From the NCBI RefSeq assembly GCF_003573695.1, contig NC_039363.1:154034406-154098405 (forward strand): DNA of 64,000 nucleotides, given 5' to 3'. The position numbers and the translations under genes are program-made. The DNA comes from Papaver somniferum. Lineage: Eukaryota; Streptophyta; Magnoliopsida; Ranunculales; Papaveraceae. The notes below the pieces were generated by a model, which had not been told where the DNA came from, did no database searches, and saw only the letters and a program-made list of their open reading frames with translations. Of the stretch, positions 23,160 through 35,933 are shown piece after piece (the stretch's first letter is position 1; every line of letters begins with the position of its first letter).

Positions 23160-24290
23160 ATGAATTCGAGTTCACATGAATTGTTTTCAGTTAACGTACT
23201 GCCAAGATTTGATGGCACTAACTATCTGTGGTGGAAGTCTTGTACGAGATATTTTCTTCAATCACGCGATATAAATATTTGGTTATTATTCATTCATGGG
23301 TATGATCTTCCGAAAGTGGGAAATTCGGAAACCAAGTTTAAACACTTAGCTACATACTCAAATGAAGAAAAGGTTCTCGCCAAGTAGAATTAAGATGGTT
23401 TGAATGCTACGATTCATGATATAAGCCGAGATCTTCAGCATCACGTTTCCACATGTCAAACTTCCCAAGAAGCTTGGAATAATCTTCAGACCGTTTTTGA
23501 AGGTAACACATTGGAAAAGGAAGTTAGACTTCAAACCCTCACTTTAGATTGGGAAAACCTTTGTATGGATGACAATGATACCTTTGAAGAGTTTCGTGTG
23601 AAGCTCTTTGAGATTATCAATATTTTTTTCTCACTTGAAAAGACTACTTCTGAAAAATATATAATATGCAAGATTCTCAGATCATTGCCATCTAGATACA
23701 AGTCTAAGAAACATTCAATCATGGAAGCAAATGATCTTTCGACTCTTTGTCAAAGTTGTCTTGTTGAAAAGCTAAAGATCTTTAATCATGAGTCCCAATA
23801 TAATCATCCTAGGGTATTTCTTTTAAAGTTGAAAGCAATCCAAGGGTTCCAATCAAGGGGAAAAAAGGTTAGATTAGTGGACAATCTAAGTGAAATGATT
23901 GCAAAATATTCAGATGATGATATTGAGCCAATAGTATCATCGAGTACCAGACAGTTTCGTGATCTCTTAAAAAGTAGGAATAAGAGAATCGTAAAATATA
24001 ATCGTCGTCCTGTTCTTCCTCATGATCGGGTGCCAGCCAAGAACAAAAATGATTAAAAGGAAGATGATAAATATCAGCCACGGTGCTTCAAGTGTAAAGG
24101 TTTTGATCATTTGGTTAAAGACTGCCCTAATCTGAGAAAATACACTGGAAATAAGGCTTTTGCTGTAATTCTTGATGAAACCTCAGACTCATATAACTAT
24201 GAAAAAGAGGATACAACTAATATTTCACTAATTGTTGAAATGTTTCCTCTTATTTCATTGATAATCCGACCATTTTGAAAATGAAGACAT
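23160..24290 (+). pseudogene. Gag of element B, broken by three in-frame stops
   Basis: The start ATG lies 60 bases after the start of the primer site, the same distance as in elements C and E. The frame begins MNSSSHELF and carries the copia capsid signature LPRFDGTNYLWWKS, then DGLNATIHDISRDLQHHV and TFEEFRVKLFEI, ending in the zinc knuckle CFKCKGFDHLVKDC (24084-24125). Stops at 23385 (TAG), 23391 (TAA) and 24054 (TAA) interrupt one continuous frame. It is a clear relative of the gag of element E at 52851-54309, for example ILRSLPSRY is shared. The protein would form the particle and bind RNA; Pol would have to come from another element. Confidence 0.85.
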
Positions 24291-24930
24291 CTTCGGATAT
24301 TGGAAATCTTACTAACGTGACAAGAGAGAAAAAAGCAAAGTGCTCAGTTGTTAAAGATCCAAGTATAGCTTAGATTCACTCGTGCAAGTCCAGTAATCAA
24401 TATGATTATAATCTTGATCACTAGGTCATATTCAAAAAGGAAGTTTTTCTTCTAAAACAGAAAACCGAGCGACTCACAGACATGATAAAGAATTTTGATT
24501 CTGACCAATATCAACTGAAAGTCAATGTCAAGTAAGATCCCCTCTTTAAGATCTTGAAATTCACAAAGGTCCAAGGTTTTCTATGAATCGAGGTAATAAA
24601 AAAATCTTAAAAAGCATACTCCTTTAGTTCTAGAATACCGAATTTGTTGCGAAACCCATTACGAGAATAACTCTCATACTAATACCTCTTGATCGGTATT
24701 CGGTTTGCATCCATACTAAAGTGTGTCGATTGTGTGTGTGACGAAGCAAAATGAGGCACTTCATGTATTGAATATGGGATAAATTTAGTTAACGAAAATA
24801 TAACTTGAAAATATTATTATTTGGGAAGTATTATATTTTCGGTAGTATGGTATCACCGAGATCTTTGTTTAGGATATATATATATATATATGTATAAGAT
24901 ATTATTCTTACAAATTTTCAGAACTAAATT
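24291..24930 (+). other. Degenerate gag tail and spacer of element B
   Basis: No long frame survives. By position this matches the gag tail of element E, which has a second CCHC motif there. The (TA)n run at 24876-24892 is a short microsatellite. Confidence 0.4.
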
Positions 24931-25095
24931 ATGGATAAAGCTTTGATGTCTTCTTTTCTTAAGGTGCTTGATCTTAAGAAATTTTTCTTCAATAAATCTG
25001 CACCATTTCTCGATGCTAAGAAACTGAAAAATAAAATCAAGAAGAAGGATTGGCTTAGCAAGAAGGAAAGGAAAAAACTACTTAATAAAGAATAA
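24931..25095 (+). pseudogene. Small second ORF (ORF2) of element B, 54 codons left
   Basis: MDKALMSSFLKVLDLKKFFF opens a very basic peptide (KKLKNKIKKK, LSKKERKKL) that stops at a TAA at 25093. The DNA after the stop remains homologous, on the opposite strand, to the end of ORF2 in element D (47148-47342): TCACCAAAAC(G/T)TCTCA and GAGGAAATCCACAAACTCAAG are shared. The original protein was therefore longer, with a basic first half and a helical, probably coiled-coil second half. I do not recognise a family. It lies downstream of gag, where pol would be expected. Confidence 0.55.
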
Positions 25096-25535
25096 CATGT
25101 TGAGATAATGACTCAATTTTGTATTCAAGCCAAAACAGAATTGCACACTAGCTTTTGCAGAGTCATTCACCAAAACGTCTCAACTACAAGAAATTGTAGT
25201 GAAACAGCAAGCTTATCTGCTTGAGGAAATCCACAAACTCAAGTGTGGAATGTTAACCTACCCTCATCAGGTGCTGAAAACATGAAAGAATAAGTTGCGT
25301 CAAAGCTTGATAAGATACGATTCTTATCTTATTATTCTATATGAATAGACTAATCAATTGTTAATTCGCGTCAGTATTTCAAATTATCAATAAATATGAA
25401 TGATTAAGTTTTTATTTTAAATCATTTTCGTAATTCTTTTGATATTTATGTTCGTATTGCTTGATCGGATTCAATATCTCTTTGCTTTTGGATTATGAGA
25501 TATACTTTCGGTTTTTAGTAACCCTAATTGATGAG
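25096..25535 (+). other. ORF2 tail remnant and 3' noncoding part of element B
   Basis: To about 25260 the sequence matches the coding end of ORF2 in element D, shifted and with stops. After that it aligns with noncoding DNA of D (46940-47147, opposite strand). Confidence 0.5.
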
Positions 25536-28165
25536 TCGGAGAACCAACTTTAATTAACCGCAAGTATACGGTGCACTATATGTGAATAGTGAGAAATAGG
25601 GATAGTTCCCACAAGGAGTGACAAACACTATTTCCAATCAATACTAGTTACTTTCAAGTCAAGAATATTTGAAACCGGAGATTTTGGAATTCTTATAAGA
25701 TAAAAGATTTAACCAAAGCAAAATAATTAAGATTGCAATCAAAGATGTAGAAGTATTAGGGCTACAGAATCCGTTGTAAGCTATGTTTACTTATGTTCTA
25801 CCACAAGGTCTCAAATTTACTCGTGTGAAGTGGCAAACCTAGCTACTAACACACGGAAGATATTTCATTGAGGATTATAGACAAGAGTTATCATAAAAGG
25901 TAGTTTGTTCTCAACCTAGAAGGTAGATATCCTAAGTACTAAGCATACATGGCATACATAGTCTTGGAATAACCATAAAAACAATTGATTCCTAGGTTAC
26001 AGAAGAAATGATGTTCTAGAATTCAACTATGCAATATACATGGCATAAGACATGAAAAACTCTTAAAACAATCAACCTCTTTTGAGAAACACAAACATGA
26101 AATTAAGATCTTATTTTTGAAACCATTGCTTAGAAACACAAGCACTTTAACCTACAAGTTCATCATTCACCCTAAAAAGTAGTTTAGCTAGACATAGCTT
26201 TCTTGAAAGCCATAGAAAATGATCAAGGAATGAATTAAGCTATGCGAATCAAAAAGAAAAGACCAATGCAAAACCTAGTTTCTTCCCTGTGTTTGGCGTG
26301 CCTCCAATCTCTGTTGATGATGAGATAAATAGGTCTTCCTACAGCTCCAACTCGGACCCAGCTTATTGTTTACGGACCAATCCACTTAACAGAAAACTCA
26401 GGCCACAGCACCTAACCCCATATTATGTCCGTCTAGGAGCCACTGAGAAGATCAATACCACCTGACATCCACATCTACATACTTCTCAACCAACACCCAT
26501 TGCCTCAATCACCACTAGCTTCAATTCCCAATCATTCTACCGTTACTCCTTATGCTTACGTTCCTACCTTGCGCAAATATCAGCAGCACCCTTCTCCACT
26601 GCCTACAACCACAAACCCACTTCTCTGAATCAACACCATACACTGAACAATCAACTCCAGCAACACACAATATCTTCACTTCTCTGACTGGTTTTTCTCT
26701 CTTGCTGCCAACCCGCCTTAATCGAGTACCGAGATCTGGCTAGAACATTTAATAGTTCCTCCATTCTTGTTCTGAATCAAATGTATTTCATCTCCATTTA
26801 CGCCTAAAACACTGCCCAAACAGCCGTGACAACCATCATCAGTTCGAGAATCCAAACCCATCTTGATTTCTTCTTCAGTTGGCTGGAAAACTCAAAGAGC
26901 TGGAATAAATTAAACCCATCGTTGCTCTGTGAAATCACGAACTGCAGAAACCTCACTGATGTTGCAGTCAAACCATCACCACTGCCTGCAATTGTTCTTC
27001 CACGTTAAATGAAGACCATTGCAAACCGAACCCATTCAACAGATATATCTGTAACCTCTTGTTGCTGCTTTTGTTTTTATGTTGAGACATTCAATTCCAA
27101 ATTCCCAGTTTGAACTCGATTGCAGACCACCAAACACCACCAGCGACTGCCCATCTCTTCTCGTTCCATCTCAAGAACAAAACCAATTTCGATCCAATCT
27201 CAGACGTGAAACTCCTCCGAATTCTACTGATGTTGCTGTCAAATCCTGTCTGCAACTGAGTTTCATCTTTGAAAATTCTTCAATTTCATCTTCACTCGCA
27301 TCTGAAACGCCACAGTAGCCAACATCAGAATTAGGTTAAGACCCCTTCTCAATCTAGATTGCAGTCAGCTCATATTACCCCCACGTTAACTGAATTCGAT
27401 CAGCACCAGCTTCAATAAACTCCAGCCAACAACTTCCAGTTCCTTGTTTGAATTCAAAACACTCGTTACAGCACACCTTTCTGCTTTCAATGAAACACCC
27501 ACAAAATCAACTGTTTTTGTTGTTCATCACCATTACATCAAGACCCAATGTCAACTGATGTTAAAAACCCAAAATCTCCATCAATCGAGCTCATGAATGA
27601 ACCCCTAGATATTTTCTTTGTCTTCATGGAATCAAATTCAGCTCCAACATGACTGAACTCTTCACCGATTCGAAACCCCTGGATACACAATTCAGCCGTT
27701 GTTGTTGTTGTAACCACTACTGCTTCAGGTCCTTTCTCGTTGTTGCGAAAACTTGAAGAAGAAATGAACCCAGATCCCCTTTCTTTCACCTCCATCTTAA
27801 TTGAGAAATGAGAATTTCTCTTTCTTGTTTTGATAAGAACGAAGAAGAGGTGGAAAAATGGGACACGTCTCACTTTCTACGCCCCCTTGTGCAGCTCACA
27901 CGCTTGAACGAACAAGATTGGCAAAGTGGTCCGGCTGCGGCACATGAGTTGTTGGTTTGCCAGCCACAAACTCTTCTCCCACTCCTTTTGCACCATGAGT
28001 TGCAAGTGCCAATTTATCTTCTAAGCCATATAATCTCCGGGTAAACGGATTTCACTTGTAATTCCTGTAAATGACTTAAAACAATATTATTAGTTAACTA
28101 ATGAGACCTAGCTAGTATAAATATGGGTATAAAAGTATCGCACTTTCATGCTTATCACTAATATA
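25536..28165. mobile_element. Unclassified 2.6 kb insertion inside element B
   Basis: Internal DNA of element D runs through this position without such a block, so it is an insertion; the borders are approximate. On - the left end reads GTGCACCGTATACTTGCGGTTAA, a kind of sequence I have seen at ends of plant repeats but cannot name. The stretch 26280-27880 is CT-rich on + with longer open frames on both strands (for example 27538-27873 on -, 111 codons with a run of Thr), none resembling a known domain. The phrase GATGTTGC(A/T)GTCAAA occurs at 26956 and 27229. No terminal repeats were placed. Confidence 0.5.
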
Positions 28166-29389
28166 TCGGTCTCCTAATATGGTTATCTCTTATGATTTTT
28201 TGACTTTTTAATTTAGTAGAGTTTGGACCTAACCTATTGGGTTGCTTTATCAAATAATCCTAAGTAGATGTTGTTTAAACTCATGTATGAAGTCACGATT
28301 GTACTATTATCAATTTACGTTTCATAAGTTATGTATTTAGTATACATATGAGTTTCGGTTTTAGATTTTTACTATTGAAACGTAACAACAAAGATCTTGC
28401 GACCTTTCTCTGGTAAAGGTTATCTATTTTGTTATTCTTTTGTCTTGCAGGGGTTTAAGAAAACAACGGGGGAGAGTTCTTATTGAACTGGTGCTTAAAC
28501 GTTATATCTTTATGGGGTGAGTGGTTGTGGAAACCGAGGGAAGAATTATTCCTAATATGAAACCTGATCTATTCAGATCCTAGTTTGCCATATCGAAACT
28601 AAGGTAACGATTTATTTTTGTTTGGTTAATCATTTTCCTATTAATAAAAGTTGATTTAATTCTTATTCTTGCGTTTGCTTAACGAAATAACGTTATTTTG
28701 TTACAATTATTTCATGTTAAGAAGAATTAAATCTGTTATGATTTTTGTTCTTGCTTAACAAAAGAAGGTTCAATTGTTTTAGTCCAATTGATTTATGATA
28801 AGAAAAACTAAGTTAATTATGATCTTAGATAAGACATATTAAGACAAGGTACGATTTGATAAGCAAAGTAGTTATCTAACCTAGTTTCGTCTTGTCTAAA
28901 TGAGGTACAATTTTTTCTGAATAATTGGATCCTTATAAGTAACTAAGTTAATTCTGATCTTAAAACTGACTTATCAAATTAAATGAAAAATTACTTCGGG
29001 TAATTCTTTCCTTGGTAAGAGGCTAAAACAAATTATTTAAGTAGTTTTAGTTTCAGTGATGCATATAAAAAATGGTATGTTGAACCTTTGTTCTTAACTC
29101 TTATAGGTTGTATCAAGTTCTTATGAACTTGTAAGATCCTTTCGGTTTTCTTATGTATTTTTTTTCGGTTATTTGTTATTTTGTGATACAAAGGGGAAGA
29201 AATATATGGGGAACATATCATCATGTTGTGTAGTATTAAATACTACGAAAAGGAATAACAAATATGTTCGGATCGAATATATGTATGAAGAATGAGTTAA
29301 TAGACTGTTATTTACTGTAATATCTTTTTCTTTTTATTATTGTATTCTCCATATGTATTAGAGTTTTGTCACTAAAATTGACAAAAGAT
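28166..29389 (+). other. 3' noncoding region of element B
   Basis: AT-rich and without coding frames; it aligns in pieces with 44640-46130 (element D, opposite strand), for example GTAGTATTAAATACTAC near 29230 and its counterpart near 44832. A degenerate polypurine tract (GACAAAAGATT) precedes the 3' LTR. Confidence 0.6.
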
Positions 29390-29695
29390 TGTTAGAGCAT
29401 TGCTCGATTGAACCCACCAAGCGTTGGTATGTCAAATTGGTTGTTATATTTTAGTTCCAAAACTCAAGGTCGCTTGATTAGATTACTAAAATAAACTTTG
29501 TTAGGTTAGATTAAGAAGTCTAGAAATGTTGAGACATACAAGTATTACTCTGAAGACCTGTAGATTCTGAAGACGTATCGACATCAACGAACACATCATC
29601 CTTCTTCTCGAGGTTAGTAATACAAGACTTGAATTGTTTCCATTTCTATCTACGTTATTTTCAAGTCGTTTATATTGAAAACATAACATGCGAAG

Positions 29696-29696
<1 letters not shown>

Positions 29697-29731
<35 letters not shown>
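29697..29731. repeat. (TA)n microsatellite
   Basis: About 17 TA units; the 5' LTR has only TATATATA at the same place (21044-21053), so the run grew after insertion. Confidence 0.95.
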
Positions 29732-29735
<4 letters not shown>

Positions 29736-29999
29736 CTCTAGTATTAGAAACTTGATCATATGATTATGATCGAAGTGTTAATAAAAAATATACAAGTTGT
29801 ATCACTACTTTGGTATATTGAATTACGAAGTATAACACTTATCTTTTGAACTGCATAATGGGACATAGACTCTATCTTTGTAACTTGTTACTAGATTGTG
29901 TAATGAACATATGATTGATTTTATACCTATAGAACTATGTTGAATTACATGATTTTAAGGAAGTAAACTTGCGTAACTTGTTTCGTAGTTGAAAGGGAT

Positions 30000-30150
30000 C
30001 AATGGTATTGGTGGTCCAATTCTTATTGGGGATCTATAGCATGACGCACGATCCCTATTGGGGATCTATAAAAGGGAGAATCCCTACCTATTTGGGACCT
30101 ATAGCAGGACACATCCCTATTGAGGATCTCTAGCAAAACCAATCCCCATA
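30000..30150. repeat. U3 tandem repeat of element B, expanded copy
   Basis: Four imperfect units of about 35-40 bases built on GGGATCTATAGCA and ATCCCTA(T/C). The 5' LTR has about one and a half units at 21268-21335. It is flanked on the left by the conserved AACACTTATCTTTTGAAC (29836) and on the right by TATTGTTCAAAGATATTA (30284). Confidence 0.8.
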
Positions 30151-31900
30151 GAAAAATCCTATTTACGATTTCACGTATTCTATAGGGTTTGTGTGATTTT
30201 TGGAATATGGGTTTGCTAAATAGGAAAGTTCAAGATGTCAACTTAGTGAGTAGTTTGAACATGTGTAGAATCATATTCTCTTATTGTTCAAAGATATTAC
30301 TCGATATTCATGGTGAGATCCCAAATCGAAATGTTTGAGAATCTTCTATTGATATTTTCAAATGTATATGTTTTATTTTTCAAAAAAGTAAAACATATCT
30401 CTGGAGGATTGAGTTTTCATCCATGGGGGTTTTCATTATAATAGTTGGATATTGGTTGGAATTAGATAAAACCGAATATTGGTGATTATTGCATGTCGTG
30501 AGAATATTTTAGGCTATGAATATTCTTTTGCGTCCAAACTATCTTGGTCTACAAATAATGAAATTTGTTTTTATTATAAACTTATCATGGGGAAGGCACT
30601 TTATTTTATAGTCATAGATATAGCCGACTAATAGTATTACTTGTAATACTGTACTGGAGAGGAGAGTAACCTAATTAGGCGAAATCTCTTACGTACGCTA
30701 GTTTAAAGACTTTTGTGCAATCAAGAATCGTCTAGATAATACTATTGGTGGGAAACTAGAATTTGCATTGTTATTTTAGTTTTCGATTATTGATTGTATT
30801 GACTGATGTTTGTTAAACCTTGATTGTACCTACTTTGATTATTCTTGAATGCCTTCTCTTCTGAGATAAGGTCACTTAAACTATATCAAGGGATTAATGG
30901 TGATTCAGATCTCTTTTTAGATCGATAGAATTATGATCATCCATTATTAACAAACTCCCTTATGTGTATGATCGATCATAAGTGGAATCAAGCTTATTTG
31001 TACAGGTACATTGAAGACATTGAAGATTTAAAGACAAGAAGATTTATTATCGGTTTCCTATCTTTGTGATTTACTTCGTACACATACTTGATCGGATGGG
31101 ATCCAACTTAGCATTGTTTCTCTTTTAATGTATATCTTATTACTAGTCGTATTAAATCGACAAGCTATCATTTGATAGTATTCTTTAGTATCCGAATCTG
31201 ATAATTTGTATACTAGATCTGGTTATCTTGATAATCAGGATCTTGGTAGATCTTACCAAACAAAGGAGTTTATTAGATTAAAAGGAAGAGCCTTTGTTTG
31301 ACTCAACACAAATTTCTAGTTTACTTGTCGAGATTAAGAGAGAAACCATCGAATACAATTTAGTATTTTACTTTTTAGGAAAACGATCCAAAGTATATGA
31401 GTACAACAAGTCTTCACGGAGGGTGAAGCAACTTAAGATAATGCACACTATCTTAGGATTCAGGTGCTTTGGCCAGATTGGTTATAGACGCAGAGATACT
31501 GAGGAAACTAGGTAATTAGGGATATATTACTTGGTATCAACTATATGAAGTTGGTAGTAGTCTATGTGTAACGGCTTAATTCTGAGAGTATACAAAATTG
31601 GACTAGGCCTTGAGGTTTTTCTGCATTTGCGGTTTCCTCGCTAACCAAATCTCGTTGTGTACTCTTGTTTTACTTTTCGCATTATAATTGTTGTTGTAAT
31701 TATAATAAAGTAATCGCACTTATACATTAATTAAAACACTTGGGTTTATCTCTATAGATAGGTTCGGTTTCCATGTCGATTTTATATACCAAGTTTATAC
31801 TTTGTGGTTACCATGTTTTTGACAATCTATGTTTGTATTAGATCATGCAATAGGTTGATATCGAATAGATTATGGTGTACTTGGAAACCTCATCATTTTA

Positions 31901-31961
31901 GTAAGTTTTCTAAGTGAAATCTTGTTTTCAAGAATAACTCAACATGAAGCTAGTAAAGTGG
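31901..31961 (+). pseudogene. LINE fragment, part 2
   Basis: A short piece between the right target duplication of element B and a hAT-like insertion. By continuity it belongs to the LINE at 20070 and 32636; by itself it is not diagnostic. Confidence 0.5.
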
Positions 31962-32635
31962 CTGGATGGCAATGGGGCAGGGACCTTGAATCCCATCCCC
32001 TACCCCTTTCGAAAAACCAAAACCCTTCCTACCCGTTATCATAGGAACTAGGGCGGGGACAAGCATGGGATATACCCATAGGGAACGGGTTTCCTATGGG
32101 TTACCCATGAATTTTGAAAAATACTTATAACTCTGTCACAATCCAACAAGTACTATGAAGCATATCCACATTGAAGACAAAAGTGCAAAAAGAAATTATA
32201 CCGACAATAATACTATCAAGTACAAAGTTTTTTCTTTTTCTCAATCTTGTTTATAATACAATAAGATTGATTATATAGGTGGACAAAAAGACAATACAGT
32301 TAATATTGTAATATCGATCATCTATAGTATAGTTTGTATGAGTGAGTTACAGAAATAATGTGCATCGTATCGTCGGTAAATTTATATGAACGTTGAACGA
32401 AATAACAAATAAAATCTATGATAATACTTTTTAATAAAATTCTAAACCTTATATATGAAAGGTACGGGGCGGGTATGGGGTGGGGACCTTAAATCCCATC
32501 CCCACACCATCCATGCATAACTAATTTCGTGAATTACCCGTACCCGACCCCGTCCCAGTTTGTGTGGGGAAAACCCTACCTAATAGGGGCGGGTAGCCAC
32601 GTGGATGGGTTTGGGTGGGGCAAATTTCCATCCCT
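31962..32635. mobile_element. hAT-like non-autonomous element
   Basis: The left end CTGGATGGCAATGGGGCAGGG and the right end, on the other strand, TAGGGATGGAAATTTGCCCCACCC form an imperfect inverted repeat of the GGGATGGCAA type common in plant hAT elements. Inside, GGGGACCTTAAATCCCATCCCC and related GC-rich words occur near both ends (31979 and 32482). The block splits the LINE. I could not confirm an 8-base target duplication. Confidence 0.55.
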
Positions 32636-33275
32636 ATTATTTCACCTCCCAATTTGCAACATATAATTAGGATAAAGTCTTGGAAATCTAACACTTCCAA
32701 TGGCTTTTCAGTCAAAGGATGTTACTGATGGTTAATGGAGAAAAGTGTGTGCATTGAAAAATAAACAGATCTTCATGAAAGTTTTTTTATAAAACGATAA
32801 AGTCCCATAAAAAAAATTACTTTGCTATATGGAAATCTATGATCAGCAAATTACCTACTCGATATAACATCTTTAAGTGAGGTATTAATTGTTCACTTTC
32901 TTATAGGTTCTATAGGGTTAAAAATGAAGGTGCGGATCATATTTCTTTTTACATTGTAAAGTGACAGATAAGGTCGGGGGGATTACTCTACCAAATAATG
33001 ATTGCTTTTGGGTTAGACCATGCACGATTTCTCAACTTATTTACCAATGGAATTCTGAAGCATCTGAAGGAGATGCAAAGATTATTTGGAGTTATCTTCT
33101 TCATGCATTGATTTGGATTCTTTGGAAAGAGAGGAATCAACGTGTATTCTCTAATCAATTTTCGAAAGGAAAAGCTTGGCTACAAAGTTAAAGGCTAACT
33201 TTTTCATAGGTTCAAGTTTAGAACATAGAAATTCAACAACCTTTTATGTCATGGTTGGTTAACTGTGATGCATTT
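32636..33275 (+). pseudogene. LINE C-terminal fragment, part 3 (zf-RVT and RNase H start)
   Basis: NGFSVKGCY (near 32695) matches the F-S-V-K-S-x-Y start of the zf-RVT region. WKSMISKLPTRYNIF and GADHISFYIVK follow the zinc region pattern (P-x-K-x-x-x-F..., then D-H-L/I-x-F-x-C). The open frame 32961-33191 contains LIWILWKERNQRVF, the W-x-L-W-K-x-R-N box that closes this region in plant LINEs. WLVNCDA (33250-33272) is the start of the appended RNase H. Stops and frameshifts are frequent. LTR F cuts it at 33276. Confidence 0.8.
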
Positions 33276-35545
33276 TGAAAAGGAGGGGGTACCAAGTACA
33301 CCACCAACTTTTCTGTACAGGAAACTCGTAGAGACAAATCCATTGTACAATTAATTTGTATATATCTTTCAGAATAAATTCCTTGTACCCTGATTATAAA
33401 ACAAGGTAAACCTAGTATGTACCCGAACTGTAGACGAACCGAATTCCAACAAGATCAAGCCTTGTAGTTCATATTTCAAGATACGAATTCATAATAACGA
33501 GTACTTTAGGTTCTTTACAGTTGAGATAAAAAACCATCTAGGTTAAATAACACAAGACACCTGAAAATTTGTTAATTAGAAAACTACAATCTTATAGAAA
33601 AATCCCAAGACCTCGTCTAACTTGAACATCGTTTTAAACCGCTACAAACGCTAACATTCTATCATGCTTCATACTGGGATGTAGTTGAAATTGAATTAAC
33701 GCTCCAAGTAATTTAACGTTATTCGTGCTCCTTACGTCTCTTGGCATTGCAAGACCCTAAGCACTTGATCCCTATAGATGGTCTCCTTCACAGGCATTGG
33801 AGTTGCTCGAACTGAAGTGAAGATTTTACTAATCTTCCTCTAACAGATAGCCCATTGATTTCCTTCTGAAAAATATTAAATCAAGGTAACAAAAGTACAT
33901 TTTCTTATGAGGGATCTTCAAGGGTAAAGAACATATCAAGAAAACTTCAACAATTAGGATATCTTACTTTCTTCAAAAGGTCATGGAGGTGCCTAATCGG
34001 TTTTACCTCACAAGATCAATTAACAACATATTTAAATCATATGGTATTATAAAGTCTGAGATGAAAAGTATTTGAAATTTCTATCAATCTTATTCCCCAA
34101 TCAATAGTTCTTTATCGGTCGTATAATCGAAGAGATGGACCTTATAATTAGACAAGAACTACGATGATCAAGATTAAAAAATTTACATCAAGAACTATCA
34201 TGTAACATATAATTTGACCGGGCTTCACAAATTCCTTAGTGAATACTACAAAAATTCGTAAATTAATACAATTTCTATAGGAAACCTAGGTCTTTAGAGG
34301 AATACTCCAGCCGCAACTAGGACGCAATGCGCATAGGTTGAGTTATGAACACGTCTAGGTTTCTTAGAATTCAAGCAAGTAATTATCTTGGATTCAAAGA
34401 AAAATCAAAATAAAATTGTTTCAAGAACGAAATCCTTTATTCATGTGAGAAGTTTACCTTTGAGTTACTTAAAAGAATGTACACCCGTGTATTTATCGAT
34501 ATTAGCCATGCACACAAAGAGTTATCCCAATAACAATGGCTAAGTTTTCCATGAACCATCAAGCAGTGTTGAAGTTTGATTATTTTCAAAGACAAACTCA
34601 GTTCGCGTACTAAGAAAACAATTTATAAAAAATAATGTCGCCTCGGATTTCAGGAACGTCTTTAAACTACATTGTCCCCGAACTGGAAAATTCAGTTTGT
34701 ATAAGTGAATTAAAAAAGAGTTCAGGAACATCTTAAAATTGCACAGTTCGCATATTGACCAAATCAGTTTGTGTACGTGAGAAATTAGGAGTTCAAGAGT
34801 ATCTCAAAATCACATATTGATGAAATAACCAAATCAGTTCGTGTACGTGACAAAATAAGAGATTTTGAAATCAAGTATATTATCAAAATATCATAGTTTG
34901 TGTAATTATAAAACAGTCTGTGAACGTGAATGTAACTTGCTGTCTTTTAGGATCTTCTTCTGTAATTATAGTTTGTTAAACAATAAATTGTCCTCCTAAC
35001 TGAAAACTTAACCACATCAATCACGTTTATAATGTTTTCATAATCTAATCGTTGACGTTGATTTTGATTGAAAAGGGAAATAGAGTTATTATGATGATTA
35101 ATGAGAATATATAGTTAGAAATTATAATTTTGGTCGAATATTTCGCCCTATTATGCGTTAAGTCTTTTAGAACTTCCATTGCTTGAATTTATATCCCCAG
35201 ATATTCAAAGTACTAGCTTGAATTCGTAACTTTTTATTTGCATTTCATCATATATTAAAGTCATATGGCATTGTATTAATAGATATAATGGTATAAATAA
35301 TGAGTAAATAAGATATTCAGCCTTCACATACCTTTTTATTTATGAAGTTTTCGCAAATGTTCCTCGTGATCTTCAATATTCAAGGATTATTTGGTGAATT
35401 TGGATACTCAACTACCATTCTTTAGTTCTAATCGGAGACTGATTTAAATAGATTATAAATCAATACATAGTTTTGTTCATCTAAATTTGACAACAAGCTT
35501 GACATACCAACACTCGTGGGTTCAACCGAGAAGAGACCTCATATT
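33276..35545 (-). repeat. LTR F of the long-LTR family, 5' end lost
   Basis: In + orientation it starts TGAAAAGGAGGGGGTACC, like the ends of LTRs D and C, and runs to GGGTTCAACCGAG near 35545, where the last dozen bases of the family consensus (…GCTCTAACA) are missing. It is either a solo LTR or the edge of a truncated element. No primer site, gag or ORF2 lies beside it. A U3 repeat is present at 34600-34935. It sits in the RNase H part of the LINE. Confidence 0.75.
34600..34935. repeat. U3 tandem repeat of LTR F
   Basis: Units of about 80 bases carry CAGTTYGTGTACGTGA or a close variant (34695, 34765, 34833, 34912), each followed by an A-rich stretch and GTTCA(G/A)GA. The unit is unrelated in sequence to those of the other LTRs but occupies the corresponding position. 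Confidence 0.7.
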
Positions 35546-35933
35546 TGTTCTCCATAATTTTCATTTTTTTGTTTTATTTTTCTTCTTGATTTTCAAGTTC
35601 TATGTATTTTATGTACTCTAAAGATAGAGACCTCATATTCCTTTTCTACAGATTTTTTTTCTTAATAAAATCTTCATTTCAAAAATAAAATAGATTACAT
35701 TATTTCACTTACGACTTTCGTATCTTAGCCTAATCGAATTTAATTCGACGACCCTTTATCTTTCCTTTCGAGTTTGTTCTTCATGCGCTAAATAATAAGC
35801 CATTTTTATTCAAAATATTCATGTACAGGTTCAGACATGTTTAGCAATTGGTTAGATTATTGTTATGACAAGTTTAAAGTATTGAACTGTCGAATACTTG
35901 GTATCAACAAAAATTAATTACTTTTTAATAATA
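35546..35933. other. AT-rich spacer, nothing recognised
   Basis: Contains GAGACCTCATATT twice (35537 and 35628), which may be a duplication at an old insertion edge. Confidence 0.4.

Larger units (their letters stand above)
20737..31900 (+). mobile_element. Long-LTR, gag-only copia-type element B (TSD GTAAG)
   Basis: LTRs at 20737-23097 and 29390-31900 enclose 6.3 kb. GTAAG occurs on both sides (20732-20736 and 31901-31905), and the interrupted LINE continues across the insertion, so this is one insertion. The initiator-Met primer site follows the 5' LTR. The internal part encodes gag and a small second ORF; no protease, integrase or RT was seen. A further 2.6 kb block (about 25536-28165) has no counterpart in the related element D and is a later insertion. 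The two LTRs are clearly diverged (roughly a tenth of positions in the part compared), so B is old. Confidence 0.9.
29390..31900 (+). repeat. 3' LTR of element B
   Basis: Starts TGTTAGAGCATTGC and ends near TCATCATTTTA, followed by GTAAG. It is longer than the 5' LTR because of a (TA)n run (29697-29731) and an expanded U3 repeat (30000-30150). Confidence 0.88.

Noticed and set aside
26552..27318. Consecutive open frames on + rich in Ser, Pro and Thr
   Set aside because: They follow from CT-rich, stop-poor sequence; no start context, splice pattern or domain supports a gene.
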